Shown here one piece after another: positions 31,054 to 44,349 of a stretch of DNA of 64,000 bases. The position numbers and the translations under genes were made by a program. The notes beneath the pieces are model-generated. The model saw nothing but the letters and a program-made list of their open reading frames with translations. It made no database searches and was not told the DNA's origin. Positions within the stretch are counted from its first letter, which is position 1. Every line of letters begins with the position of its first letter. The DNA comes from Chlamydomonas reinhardtii (lineage: Eukaryota > Chlorophyta > Chlorophyceae > Chlamydomonadales > Chlamydomonadaceae): contig NC_057004.1 in the NCBI RefSeq assembly GCF_000002595.2, forward strand, positions 2,401,478 to 2,465,477, in the 5' to 3' direction.

Positions 31054-34000
31054 TTACGACTTGCTCTTGTCGCCATCGGGCCCAGCGCCGCCAGGGGCGC
31101 CCCTGCCGCCGCGACCTCCCGGGCCACCGCGGCCAGCCGGGGGAGGAGGGCCGCCGTCCCCGCCGCGGCCACCACGGGCGCGACCGCCGCCGCCCCTGCC
31201 CCGGCCGCCACCGCGACCACCATCTCCGCGGCCGCCATCGCCTCGGCCGCCACCCGGAGCAGAAGGACCCCCTCCATTGCTGCCAGCCGGCAGGCCCTGT
31301 GGCGCCGGCATGGCGGGGTGCGCCTGGCCCATATGGCCGCCGAGCGCAGGCGCAGCAGAACCCTGGGCCGGTCCGGCTGGACCGGGCCCGCCCGCAGACG
31401 CACCGTCCTCCGCCTTGGCACCGCCCCGGCCACCCCGGCCGGCGAAGCCGCGACCGCGGCCGCCCTCCACCGTGACCGTGCGAGCAGCGGGCACGCCGCG
31501 GCCCTCGCCGCGTCCTCCACGCCCTCCGCGACCGCCGCCGATGGGCCCAGCCGCCGCGGCCGCCTGGCCCTGCTGCACCGGAGGAGCAGGAGCCGGCCCT
31601 GGCCCCGCCACGTGAATGGGCTTCATCGGGCCGCTGGCCGGAGCCGGTGCCGCCTGCTGCGGCATAGGCACCGCCTGCGGCTGGTTCACGCCAGGCACAG
31701 GAAGGCCGGGCGACGCGCCGTGGCCCAGGCGAGCTGGCCCTGACGCAGCGGGCACCGGTGGAGCCAGCGGGCCCCCGGGCACGCGGCTGCCCGGCTGCAT
31801 CTGCTGCTGCATTTGCTGCTGCATCTGGTGCATTTGTTGTTGCTGCTGCATCTGGTGCATCTGCTGTTGCTGCATCTGCTGGTGGTGATGCATCTGCTGT
31901 TGCTGCTGCGACGGCTTCATGTCGAAGATATCATCCGGCAGGTTGGGCTTCTGCGGGTCCTTGCCGCCCGGCCCCATGCCTTGCTGCTGCGGCTGGGCAC
32001 CGTACGCCTGGGGCACGCCCGGCTTCATGCCGGGATGGCCAAGGCCCGGCTGCTGCTTGGGGCCCGCGAAGCCGCCTGGCCCCTGCGCGAGAGACTGCAA
32101 CCCGGGTCCGAGTAGCGTGTTGGGTAGCGCGCCGAAGCCCGCGGCGCCAACAGCGCCGCCGGCACCGCTGTCAGTGCCGGCACCCGCCCCGCCCGCACCC
32201 GCGCCACCCTGGCCCGGCACGCCGGCGTTGCCACCCTGCACGATGAACTGAGGTGGCATGCCCAAGTCCCTGGCGAGCGTGGACGGCCCACCCAGGTTCG
32301 TGTTCTGTGCGCCCAGCCCAACCGACCAGTCGGGCTCCTTGTTGGTGGGCAGGAAGGGCTGCGGCATGAGGAAGTTGCCCCCCAGGCCGCCGAACTGACT
32401 GCCCGGCGGGATGCCGAAGGGGCGTATGCCACCTGGCGGCGCAAAGGGCGCGCCAAAGGGGCCCTGGCCGAAGGGGCCCAACATAAGCGGCTGACCGGGC
32501 TGTGCGTTGCTGCCGCCGGTTGCCGCACCCGTGGCTGCCGCGCCTGCGCCGCCGGCGCTGGCACCGCCCGCGCCGCCCATGCCCGGGGAGTTCTGGAACA
32601 TCGACGAGGGGTTGTAAAAGGCCTGCATTGCTGCCGTGAGGCCAGCGGTGTTGACCTGGTGCGGCTGCAGCCCGCTGCCGGCCTGATTGAAGCCGCCCAG
32701 CGCGTTGGCTTGGCTCCACATGGAAATGCCACCAGGGCCCACGCCCCCGGGCGCATTGGCGCCGGCTCCAGCACCGTGGTCCCCAGCGCCGGCGCCGAAG
32801 GCACCGTACCCGCCCCCAAGTGGCCCCCGCGCGTCCTGCGCCTGCATACCGCTGCCGGCGGCCGCCAGGCCACCGAGACCGGACGACATGCCCGCCGGCG
32901 CCGGCTTAGAAGGCAGCATGTCAAGGTTCAGGTCGGCCGGCAGTGCCGGCATACCGCTGTCCAGCATCTCCACGCTCTTGCTGGTCAGGTCCTGCTGCTG
33001 CGCGTGCTGCTGAGCGTGCTGCTGCGCACCCGGGCCGCCCGGCTTAGGGCCGCCCATCGCGTGCTGCTGCTGCGCATGCGCCTGCTGCTGCGAAGGCTGC
33101 GCCGTAGCCTTAGGGCCTATGGAGCGGTCAAACGCCTGAGCGCCCAGGGCAACACCAAGCACGCCGGCCGGCTTGATGGCGGGCGTGGGGTCCAGCGAGG
33201 CAGGCAGGTTGACCACGGGCGTATCCGCAACCAGCGGGTCCTCCAGCGTGCGCGCCGCCACGTCCGTTGCGATTTTGCTGCCCCAAGCCAGTGAGCTGCT
33301 GCTGTTAGGGTCTGTTGAGGCGCTGGCAGCTGCCGCAGCCGCCGCGGCAGCAGCCAGATTTGCGGCCTGCTGCTGGTGCTGCTGCTGAGCCTGCGCCTGC
33401 ACAGCCTGCTGGCTCTGCGACGGCGCCTGCTGCTGTCGGCCATGCGCAGACGGGGGGCGGTCCTGGCGGGGCTCCGACGCAGCGCCACCAGAGGGCGCCT
33501 GTTGACCCGCACCTGGCTGGGCAGCATCACCGCCCTGGCCGCCGGCAGCACGCCCGCCGCGAGGCTCGCGCCGCTGGTTGCGCCCGGTGGGCGGGCGCTC
33601 CGAGCCTGAGCCCGGCGCGCTATCGCCCTGGCGACCAGAAAACGCCGAGTGGCTGCGCCGGCCCCCGGGCTCACCCTCGCCCGCCTCACCACCAGGAGCC
33701 ACACCGACCTCCTCCTCCGCGCCCGAGTCCTCGCCCCGGCCCCGGCCACGGCCGCCGCGGCCACCGCGGCCGCCACGGCCGCCACGCTCGGCAGCAGCGC
33801 CCCGGCCCCGGCCACGCCCGCGACCGCCCTCGGGGCCCTCGCCCACAGGCCCAGCAGCGCCATCTTGTGGCGCCATACCCTCCGCAGGGCTGTCGTAGCC
33901 ACTGCCACCGCCCCGGCCCCGACCCCGGCCAGACTCCCGCCGCCCGCGGCCGCTGGGCGGCAACGCACGCCGGTCGTAACTGCGAAGCATGAAAGGGTGC

Positions 34001-36728
34001 AGCGGTCAATAATGCCACATATCAAGTGCAGTCTGTCCGCAGAATGGTGAGCAGAGACGTTAACCCCGGCTACACGGCGCACCTGTTCGGGTCATACATG
34101 GGCGCGGACGGGCCATCCTTGTGTGCGGGCTGCTGCTGTTGGCCCGTCACGTTCTGAGCGTTTGCGTGCGTCAGCAGCGTTGGCGTCATGCCCTCAGCTG
34201 CGCAAAAAATATCAGCAGGCAAGGGAAATCGTCAGCAACGCTATTCCTGGCCGCGTTTCGAATCTACAATTGCCACTTAATCCCACACCACTCCCTTGAT
34301 GAAGGCCCATGTACCTGGCCGCCACGGCTTCGAGCGCCCCTGGTCCTCCTGCGGAGCGCCCTGCTGCTGGCCATACATGTGGTGCTGGCCGTATTGCTGG
34401 CCCTGCTGCGGCGGCATGCCCTGGAACTGGTGTTGCTGCTGGTACTGCTGCTGCTGTTGGTACTGCCCGCCGTGCGGCCCCAGGTGTGAGTGGTGCCCGT
34501 GCTGCTGCTGCTGCATCGCCGAGGGAGCGGGCGCCGGCGTCCGGTGCAGCTCCTCTAGCAGGTGCTCATCGAAGGAGCCGAACATAGCCGTGGTTGGTGG
34601 CTTGGGGACGTTGCCCCAAGCGTTTGGCCGCGAGCTGGACGACTCCGCAATGTCAATAGCCTTGCTGCCCGGCCGGCCGCCTGCGGCGCTGTCGGGGCGC
34701 GGCGGCTTCCCCTCCACCTCTGCCTCTTTCCCTTTGCTGGGCCCACGCGGCGCCATGCTGTCCTCCATCGCACGCAGCTTGTCCGTCGCCGCCTGCTTGC
34801 GCCGGCGGTCGTCCTCTTCCAAATCACGCGGAGACGGCTTCGCCGCATGGCTCTTTCCAGCCGAAGACCCGGCCTGCGTGCCAGTAGGCAGCGAGCATAT
34901 AACAACCTCTTTCCACCCATCCACTCTCTGTCCGCTAGGACCAACCAAGCGCACCGATCATTGACACCGGAGCACTGCTGGACCACAAGAGCAAAACCTG
35001 TGTGCCGCCGGACGTACCTCGGGCTGCTTGGGGCCAGCCTCCTCGGCTCCTGCGGCCTGCTCCTGCTGCTGGGCCGCCTCCGTCTGTGCCGGCCGTTGCG
35101 CCCCTGTGTCCCGCTGCTCCGCCGCCTTCTTCTGCAATAGACAAGCAGTAAAAGAATACATGCAAGGCCTTCTTCGGAGCGTGCCCGGAGCCAAACCTTG
35201 CGCCAACACCTTGCAACACACCTATTCGACCGTGTACAGCGAGGTGGCTGACTAGCGGACCTACCTTGCCAATCTCGGCTTGCAGGTTGCGCAGCTCCGC
35301 CTCAAACGCCGCGCGCTCCGGGTCCTCTTCCTCCTCCTCCGCCGCGGCCGGCGGTGGCGGAGGGGGCGCGTCCCTCACCGCGCCAGGACGGGGCGGCGGG
35401 GGCGGCGGAATGAGACTATCATCGAAGTCCGAAAAGCGGCCCCCATAGCCACCCGGGCGCTCGTAGCGCTCAGCCGGGCGCTCATAGCGCTCGGCTGGGC
35501 GCTCATATCGCTCGTAGGAGCGCTCGTAGGTCTCCCGCTCGTACCCAGGACGCCGCGGCGGGGGTGGGGGCGGATAGTCATACCCGCCACCCGGACGCGG
35601 AGGCCCATACGAGTCGTATGGGCGGCCACCGCGAGGGTGCTCATCGTAGTCGTCGAAATGGCCCGGCCGGGGAGGTCCGTAGGGGTCAAACCGCGGTTCC
35701 CGGCCGCCCCGGTCCCAGTCCCGGCCCCGCTCGTCGTCCCTGCAGTGCACACCGGTTACCGTCAGCTCAGTTGATGACTTCGCGCTGATCACCCGTCCCG
35801 ACAGCCCGACCTACCAGTCCCCGTGCCTGGCAGGCGCCCGCTCGTCGTCCGCCCAGCCGCGCGCGTCCTGCGTTCAAACATTACAGTTCAGTCGCGCATT
35901 CGGGAAGCGACCAAGCAGAAGCGCAGCTTCACGCCCTACCTGCGGCTGCTCGTAAGGGACAGGCCTCTGCTTGGATGGCTGTGAGCTGCTGCGGGCGGTC
36001 GCTGCAAGACTGGGGTACTCGTCCGGATTGAGATGGCGGTCAAGTGGAAAAGAAGGTCGGGCCGGCGCTGGCGAGTCTGTTCCGCCAGATGTCCAAGCTC
36101 CAGAGCCCAGGCGCGTCTGCGAGGCCCAGTTGCTTCCCGCTGTGAGTGCGGACCGGACCTCCTGAGGCTGCGCCGGTGCGGAAGGCTCCTCGGGCTTGGC
36201 CCAGCCAGCGCTGGCGCCAGTCGGAACTAGCTGAGTAGTAGGGTCGTTACCAGCGTGCTCCTGCAGAGAGCGTTCATGCTTCAATTATAGCTGGTCTTCC
36301 TGCATCGCTTCGCGCGGCAAAACACGCACCTTCTTCAGCGACGGGAGGTTGACGGGCTTGGGTACCACTACCTTTGCGCCAGAAACTGCTCGGGTCGTGC
36401 GCTGCACAGGGTACAAGAAGTGCAGGAGAAGGGCGGCGTCAAACGTGGCCAGCACGATCTGGCGCAATAGGCGCGAGGCACACCCTGAGCAACCTGGAGC
36501 GCGTCCAGACGCCGATCCGACCAAAAAGTTGGAGATTCAGCGGGCTCGCTGCGTCAGCCGCACCTTGGAGAGCACCAGCATGCCCATACGATTGATGGTG
36601 CCGCTCGTTGACGACTGAGCGGCAGCCGGCGCTGAAGGCTTTGCAAACACCGCATTGAGGTTGCTGTTCGCATACTTGGCCGGGGCCTGGTTCTTCTGTT
36701 GGTTGTTGCTAGAAGTTTGAGACGACAT
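31054..36728 (-). CDS. BAT2 N-terminal (MOS1/PRRC2-like) protein
   Basis: Nine exons in transcript order: 36728-36564, 36401-36330, 36260-35940, 35867-35815, 35739-35265, 35131-35018, 34873-34315, 34197-34083, 33979-31054, giving 1599 aa. The first 140 residues match the BAT2_N domain: KYANSNLNAVF, PVNLPSLKKEHAGNDP and GWAKPEEP in the expected order. Then LNPDEYPSLA, a block of YERPAER repeats, a charged coiled coil (EEEEEDPERAAFEAELRNLQ), Gln/His-rich prion-like tracts, and RGG-rich regions near 1/3 and at the C-terminus (GGRGRGRGR, GRGGRGAPGG). Plant MOS1 and animal PRRC2 proteins associate with RNA or chromatin and affect expression of specific genes, including immune receptors in plants; translation and stress-granule roles are known for PRRC2. 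The role here is inferred. The last exon (2926 nt) holds over half the protein. Confidence 0.86.
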
Positions 36729-37736
36729 GGTGCGCGGTGCTCATTGGGCGTGAAGCGGCAATCTAAAGGTGACTGTCTAAAGTTTTCTAGCCGCACACTA
36801 AGCCAGTCTTGGGAAGCGAACTTGTGCAAGGGCCCTCGCACAAATTCTCAGGAATGGGTCCGATGACAAGGCCGTCACCGGCTCGCTCCACCCGTGCAGC
36901 CCTTGCCCCGAAACCAACATGCCAAATATGAGCGACAGATCGCGGCATAGAAAGCGACGGGGTTCGACCAGCACGAAACACACTTCTTCGCGGGGGTACC
37001 GCCAGTCCCCCCAGCGACCAGGGCAGCGGTGATACGCTCTGGGCCTCATCGACCACGCAAGCGCAGCTGGAGCGAACGGCGGCTGCGCGAGTAGTCGAAA
37101 GGAGATGAGCTCCACACTTGGCCCCACGCAAACTGGTAGTGTAGGCTGACGCATCGTTTGGACGAGGAGTGTCAGCTCGTCAGGCGGTACCGATACGCTA
37201 CGTGGCGCTCATAGCATCCCAAGCGGTTGAGCTGCGTTGATATCCTAAGAATAAGGGCGGGCACTGCCTGGCACTCACGAGTTCATCCGTAGGTCGAGTC
37301 CTTGCCCTTTGGTCTAGCCACACTCCCTCCGTCAGTGATGCCAGAGCAGTCAACACCCAGGCTCCGAACTCTTGGTGTTGGCTCCGAACTCTTGGTGTTG
37401 CTGCAAACCCTTCCGGTCCTGCAAGTCCGCGCACTTAGGTCAGAGCCCGTTGGGGGGCGGGGTGGGGGGTGGGGGGTGGAGGAGACTTTGCGAAGAAGCG
37501 TGTCGATTTTCGGTGCCATGCTCTAGAACGGTTATGCCCAGTGAGACCATAGCCTGGATAGTCCTGTAGCATACGTATAGAGAACTCATCAAGTACTCGC
37601 CGCGAATGTTGCGAATTTGACCTCAGTGGCGGGCTCGTTGACTTTGCTCTGGACTCCCTGGTGGTTTTGAAATCTCGATTGGCCCGCTAAAAAGGAACTG
37701 TCGTATGAGCATGCTTAGGTAGTAAGCGCGAGGACA
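36729..37736. promoter_or_regulatory. divergent upstream region, BAT2-domain gene (-) and DDT gene (+)
   Basis: About 1 kb between divergent start codons. Contains a 20 bp tandem duplication (GCTCCGAACTCTTGGTGTTG) at 37362-37401. Promoters are expected at both ends but I see no diagnostic motif. Confidence 0.5.
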
Positions 37737-40700
37737 ATGCCGCGTGGTGGCAGAGCTACGCGCTCAAAGGCTGGAAAGACTCTGGACTCTTCCCCGCCGG
37801 AGCCCGAAAAGCAAAGCGAGGCGGAATTGGAGGAAGCTCCCGCTAAGGAGGAGACACAGGCGCCCGAGGCGTCAGGCGACAGCAGCGACGGTGATAGCGA
37901 TAGCAGTGGCAGTGATGGCTCCGAGGCATCGGGCGACAGCGTGGCCGATGCAAAGCGTCGGCAGCAGGAGGAGAAGCTGAAACAGGAGCAGGACCAGGAC
38001 TCGGAAACCCAGGAAGAGGAGGAGGAGGTGGAGCCGCAGACGGAGGGTGAGGCCGGGGGGGCCCGGGGTGAAGGCGCGGGTTCTGGGTAACGCAGACGCA
38101 CGTGTCACGTCAAACCTGCCGCTCCACAGCGGCTATCTCGATGATCGTGGTAGTGGCCAGTGACGAGTTGAGCTTGATAGCTGTCGACCTAACGTGTGAC
38201 TCCGCTGTCCTGCTTCTGCAGAGGAAGCACGGGATGCCCTTCGGGAAAACTGGAAGTTTGCTGCAGTGCTCCAGTTTGCCCGCATCTTCACAGAAGCACT
38301 GCAGCTCAAGGGCTTCTCAGCGGATATACTAGAGTCCGCTATCGTCAACCCATCCGAGCATCAGGCCTTCCTTGGAGAGCTGGTCTTCAAGGTAGGGCAA
38401 ATCGGGTGAAAGGCTTGGGGCTGGGCCGCGGGGGCTGACCTGCAACTATGGAGCGTACTCGAGGGTTTGCCATCGACCAAACAAACCAACCTCCCACGTG
38501 TGCATGGGTAGTATTATCCTCAACTCGGCCGCGTGTGTCCTCTTGTTTTGGCCGCCGCGCCACCAGCTCATCCGAGAGGACCCCGCTGCGCACTACGTGG
38601 AACGGGACGCGGAGGGTTACTGGGAGGCGGACCTGGCCAACAAGATCCACCGCCTGTGGCGGCAGTATTTTCCCCGCAACCCCCTGCACAAGCGCGGGTA
38701 CTTTGAGCTGTCGACAGAGCAGCGGGTAAGCGGCTTGCAGCGGGTTGGCCTCCCCGTGTGGTTGTGTGCTCGTGGGTGGTGCGTTGTGGCCCTCCTGGCA
38801 CGGCTCGGCCTCACTCATAATGGAATGCGTGATGCACGCGCGCAGGTGGATGTGCTGTACGCACTGTGCGACTGGCGCATACACGACTGCCCGGTGCTGC
38901 GGGAGACCATGCGCACCATGGTGAGACAGGCAGCAGCGTCGCGCGCATGGAACCATTTTCGGGGCTCGTTGCGTCCTGTTGTTGTGGCCGGGTCCTGCGT
39001 CTAAAAGGTTGGCGTGGTTGATTTCTGCCTATGGGCCGACCGGCACAATCTCATGCATTACTTCACTGTGCTTTGAGTAGTTGGTGCGGGGGAGTGCAGG
39101 CGCCTGGATTGGCTGTGAGGCCCTGCACCTGTAACGGCCTGCTGACGCAGGTGGACGACCCGGAGGTGACGGCAGATGTGCTGCGGGCGGAGCCGGTGGG
39201 CGAGGACGGCCGCGGCGCGCGATATTACTTCCTCAGCGGCGACAAGCACGAAGATTGCTACCTGTTCAAGTGAGCCGGGGCATAGTGTAGCGGGAGCCCT
39301 GTCTGCGTAGCAGGGTTCTGGGTCCCGCGCTTTGCACGAATGTGCTGGGAAGCGTGCTGAATGCGGACGGCTGCGCCGGTGCGGCACACGCAGGGAGGTG
39401 CTGCCAAAGCCGTCTCGGGGCGGCAAGCGCGGCTCCGCTGCGGCCGAGCTGCCGCCGGACGCGGAGGCGGAGTGGTCCACGGAGTGCACGACGCTGGAGG
39501 AGCTGCAGGAGTTTGCGAAGCGCATGAGTGCGTCACGGAACAAAGTGGATAAGGAGCTGGGCGAACTCATTGACGATGAGGTGTGTGTGCGGGACAAAAG
39601 GGGTGCCCGAGTGCCGGCACGTGTGCACTGCGTGTGGGCAGGCCACTGGCCAGGTCAGCGGGCAGGCCACAGGCAGCATGCTACACGGGCACGGTATCAC
39701 TGAAGTCGCACGCACAACATGCCGATGCACAAATATGGTCCGCAGATCCTACCCGAGCTCGTGTCGACGGCGGACGCCCGGCGGCGGGCGGCGGAGAAGG
39801 CGGCGGCCTACGAGGCGCTGCCCTCCAAGCGGTCCGGCCGCCTGCACGTGCTGCAGAAAAAGAAGGAGGAGGAGGACGCGGCGCGCAAGGTGGGGTTTGT
39901 TTGTCCAACCCGAAGCGTCGGGCACTGCATGGGCCGCCCTCTTTAGTCCTACAAAGTTTGTTGGGGCCGTGGATTTGCGCGAGGTAGGGCCACACGATGC
40001 ATTAGTGGAAAACTGGTTGTCGGCGCGCTGCATGTCGCAAATATTAACAGGCTCGCGAGGCTGAGGAGCGGAGAAAGAAGGAGGAGGAGACGCGAGAGAA
40101 GGAGCGGAAGCGCAGGGAGAAGGAGCGCGAGCAACGCGTGAGTATGTGGGCATGCCGCAGGTGCAAATCCTTACAGCGCTGCTCCACTGCTGGGCTCCGC
40201 AGCCTCTGCCCCATGCATGCTGTAAGTTCATGCGCTTTCTGTGCTGACGTGCGACTGCCCTGGTCCTCCGCCTTACAGCTCAAGGAAATGGAGGAGGCTC
40301 GGCGCAAGTTCCTGGGTATCACCGCGCAGTCGGGGCCCACACGCGAGGAGCGCATGCGGGCCAGGATGGTGGGCCGGCGCTGGTCCGAGGAGCCGCGGGT
40401 GAGTGAGAGCGCGTATGTATGACGTGGGTGTTCTACAGGAAAGCGGTTGGGGCGTGACGGCAACAGCCGACATGGCTGGGGAGAGTTCGCTGTCAATGGC
40501 TGCTGGGGTGCGTTGCTTTTGGCCCTTCACTGAGCTCGCTCCCTGTCCTTCTGTGCGCGGCAGTCCACGACCGAGGCGGGAAGCAGCAGCGACAGCGATG
40601 ACGAGGGCGAGGGCGAGGATGACGAGGGGGAGTCCCGCAGCAGCAGCAACAGCAGCGGCGGCGAGGAGGAGGAGGATGCCAACGCGGAGCTGCCTCAGAA

Positions 40701-43700
40701 GCGCACGCGGCGGCCGCCGCGTCGCAATCTCAGTCCCTCGCCGCCGCCTGCGCAGCAGGCCAAGAAGCAGCGGCGCGCTTCCGCACCTGCCGGGGACTCC
40801 AGGGCGGAGCGCAGCACCAGGTCTGCGGCGAGGGGCGCGAAGGCTGAGGCAAAGGAGCCAAAGGAGCCGAAGGAGGTGAAGAAAGAGCAGAAGGCGAAGC
40901 GCACGCCGGAGCCTGAACGGCCGCCGCCAGAACCCGCGCCGCCGCACGTGCGGCTGTACCCGGGCACGTGGTCGCCGCTGGAGGGCGTGTCGGTGGTGCG
41001 GCGAGAGGGCGCGGCCCGCGCGGCCGACATCTTCCGGCCGCGCGTCAAGTACGAGGTGCTCATACAGGTGGGGCGGCATGTGGAGCGGCTGCCTTTACGT
41101 GATAGTGGTTAAGGAGTTTGCACGTGCCCTTGTGTACCAGTGAGTAGCGCAACGCACCATCCTGATCATCGCCCGCACCACCATATCTTTCTCACAGGCG
41201 TCTCGTGGCGCCACGGGCGACATGCCGTACTGGGTGGCACCCGCGGCGCGCCGCATGGCGGAGGAGGACCGAAAGGCCGCGGCGCGACTGCGCGTGCGCG
41301 ACTCGGCCGCGTTCGATGAGCCCGGCTCCGGCTCGCAGTCACCGCCGCCGCCCCCCACCTCGCGTGTGGGCCGGCCGCGGCGCTCCTCCGCAGCGGCACG
41401 TGCCGCGGAGGAGGCGGATGACGAGGAGGACTTCGACATGGAGGTGGAGGAGGCGGCTAGGCCGCCGCCGCGCTCGCGGCGGAAGCCGCATGCGATACGG
41501 CGTGACACGGTGGACGAAGATGGCGACGTGGAGATGAAACCATCGACGTCTGGGCCGGCAGGGGAAGCGGGGCCGGTTGACGAGGAAATGGAGGAGGCGG
41601 GGGCGGGCCCGCGGGCGGGGACGCGCGGGCGGCGACAGACGATGGAGGAGGGAGACGACGAGCCAACGCTGTCGCCCACGGGGCGGCCGCAGCGGCACCG
41701 GCGCAAGCCCAAGCGCAACCAGTCGTCCGACGAGGGTGATGTGCCAGAGGAGCCGGATGAGGGCGGTGAGCTGCCGCCACCGCTGCCGGCGCCGGCGCCC
41801 AAGGCGCGCCCGCAGCAGGTGGAGGAGGACGAGGAGGAGTACAGGGCGCCGCGCAAGGTGGGGCTGGAGTCGGGGTCCTCTCAACGCACGCGTCCAGCCT
41901 TGCCACGCATCATCGAAAGCCCGTTGCTACCATGGGCGCCTGGCGATCTCCAAGACTGCGGGCAAAAATGCATGTGTTTGTAACGCGTGGGCGTAAGCCT
42001 TACAGTCCCTTTGTCCTCGCAATGGCATCACAGAAGCAAACGGCGCGGGCGCAGCGGCAGGCACAGCGCCAGGGCTCTGGGCGGCCGCAGCCGCCGGCAG
42101 CCAATGGCGGCGGCGTAGCGGCCGGGGCTGCTGCTGGCATGGGCGCCTTGCAGCTGCCGCTGCCCATGGCGAACGTAAACCAGGCGCAGTACCTGCAGGC
42201 GTTCATGGCCAAGGTGAGTTCAGGCGAGATGCGGAAACGTGGCGCCGCCGCCTGCATCCCGCTGGGCCACGGTCGCGCTGTAACCTGCGTCGCTGTGTGG
42301 TGAATCGCGCAAGGCTACCCATTTACACTGTTTGTGCATCCCTGCAGAAGCTGCACATACACCTTGGCACACAAACGCAATGCTCTTAGCTTACTCGGGC
42401 CCAACGACTTGTTTATCACGCAGGCTCTGGAGGTGATGCCGGAGGCCAATCGGCAGCAGATCCTGGCGCTGCCGCACCAGGCGCGTCAGGCGGTGTTCAC
42501 TACCCTCATACAGCAGCAGCAGATGCTGGCCACAATGATCCAGCAGCAGCAGGTGGTGGCGGCAGCTGCGGCGGCTGCGGCTGCGGCAGGGGCGGCGTCG
42601 GTGGGGCACCCGGCGGGCACTGCAGGGTCAGCAGCCGCAACGGCAGCGACAGTGTTGCCAGCTGGTACCCTGCCGCCTGCAGCAGCAGCGGGCACAAAAG
42701 CGGTTGCGGCCGCGCCAGCAGCTCATGTGCAGGGCGCGGCTAGCGCAGCTGGCCAACCAGTGCCTCCGCTGGTAGCACCAGCAGCAGCAGCTGCCGCCGC
42801 TGCTGCACCCGCCGGCCCAGCGGCCTCACCGCAGGAGGCAGCTGCAGAAAGTTGTGCAGCTGCCCCTAGTGCAGTGGACGGGACCGCGCAGGTACAGGCG
42901 GCGCCTCTTGCAACTGAAGCTCACGCACAAGCTCCTTCTGCCGCCGTGGACGCGGAGCCGCTGACCGAAACACCGGCGACAGCAGTGATGCCTGCCGCAG
43001 AGGCCTCTACCAGCATTGTCACAGCCGCTCCGGCGGGCCCTTCAAGTGCGGCAGGGGCAGTAGAGGACGTGGTTGCGGCGCCGGTGCAGCCTTCATTGGC
43101 TGCGCCGGAGGCGCAAGCTTTGGCTCCACCGCTGGACGCTCAGGCGCTCGCAGCACCCGGTGCCGCGGCAGTACCAGACTTGTCAACGGCTACTGAGGCG
43201 CAGGGGCCGGCGCTAGCTCAGCCGCTGGAGGCGGCGCAAATTGACATGGCGAGCCTGGCGGCGCAGCAGCAGGCGCTGCAGGCACACATGGAAGCGATGC
43301 AGGCGCAGCTGCAGACGCAGCCGGCGCAAGGGCACAGCGAGGAGCACCAGCAGGTGCTGGCGGCGGCGCACGCACAGGCGGTGGCGGCGTTCGCGCAGGC
43401 GCAGGCGGCGCAGGCCGCCTTCGCCGCGGCGGGCTTTGACCCCATGGCCGTCGCCGCAATGCAGGCGGTGCAGGCTGGCATGGTTCAAGCTGACCCCCTC
43501 GCCGGTGCTGCCGCAAGCTACGATCCCGCGGCGGCCGCGCAGGCGCAGGTGCAGGCGCAGCCAGTCGTGGCCGGCACGCCGCCGCTGCCGGTTGGCATGG
43601 AGATGCCGGGCCTCACGCACGAGCAGATTCAAGCACAGGCCATGGCGCAGGCACAAGCTACGATGCAGGCGCAGATGCAGATGCAATTGCAGGAGGCACA

Positions 43701-44349
43701 AGCTGTTGCGGCCGACCTGCAGGCGCAGGCACATGCCGCTGCTGCAGCCCTTGCCGCAGCGCCGCCGGAAGCCCAGGAGGCGGCTGCGGTGCACGCGGCG
43801 ACGACAGCAGCAGCCGCGGCTCAGGCGCAGGCGGCGCTGCAGGCACAGATTCAGGCCATTGAGCAGGTGACGCATGCGATGCAGGCGCAGGTGGCGGCGG
43901 CGACTGCCGCGTTGCCAGGCGCGGCCGCAGGTGGCGGAGTCGACATGACCGCACTGTACGCGCAGCAGCAGCTACAGGTCTACCAACAGCCGCACCTCAT
44001 GCTCCAGCAGCCACAGCAGGTGGTGGCCACGGGCGCAGTGGATGCGGGGCAAGACTCCGCCGCTGCGGCCGCCGCCGCCGCGGCAGCAGCGGCGGCGGCG
44101 GCCGCCGCCAGCGGGACCTGGCCTGGCGCTGTTCCGGGTGTGGTGGATCCCGCACAAGCGGCAGCGGCTGCAATGGCGTGGGACCCAGCCCAGATAGCCG
44201 CCATGCAGGCAATGTATGAGCAGATGGGCATGACAGGCATGGTCCGCGACACGGGGGCGGCGGCGGCGGACGTGGCCGGGGCCGCGGGTGCGGTTGTGCC
44301 GGGCCATGCGCCGGATGGCAGTGCAGCGGCGGCCCCCGCTACAGGTTGA
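37737..44349 (+). CDS. DDT/WHIM domain chromatin-remodelling accessory protein
   Basis: Thirteen exons: 37737-38046, 38222-38391, 38567-38725, 38846-38920, 39151-39269, 39394-39580, 39746-39889, 40051-40137, 40279-40398, 40564-41067, 41198-41857, 42034-42213, 42424-44349, giving 1546 aa. An acidic N-terminus is followed by a DDT domain (FAAVLQFARIFTEALQLKGF ... AFLGELVFKLI, about 115-165), a WHIM-type segment (VDVLYALCDWRI, then YYFLSGDKHEDCYLFKE and TTLEELQEFAKRM), a long charged Arg/Glu/Lys coiled coil, several acidic/Ser patches and basic RGRRQ-type stretches. The last 640 residues are Ala/Gln-rich low complexity. DDT plus WHIM modules occur in RSF1, CECR2, BAZ and plant DDR proteins, which partner ISWI ATPases and recognise linker DNA in nucleosomes. 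No bromodomain or PHD finger seen. Exon 12 is placed at CACAG/AAGCAA to keep frame. Confidence 0.88.
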
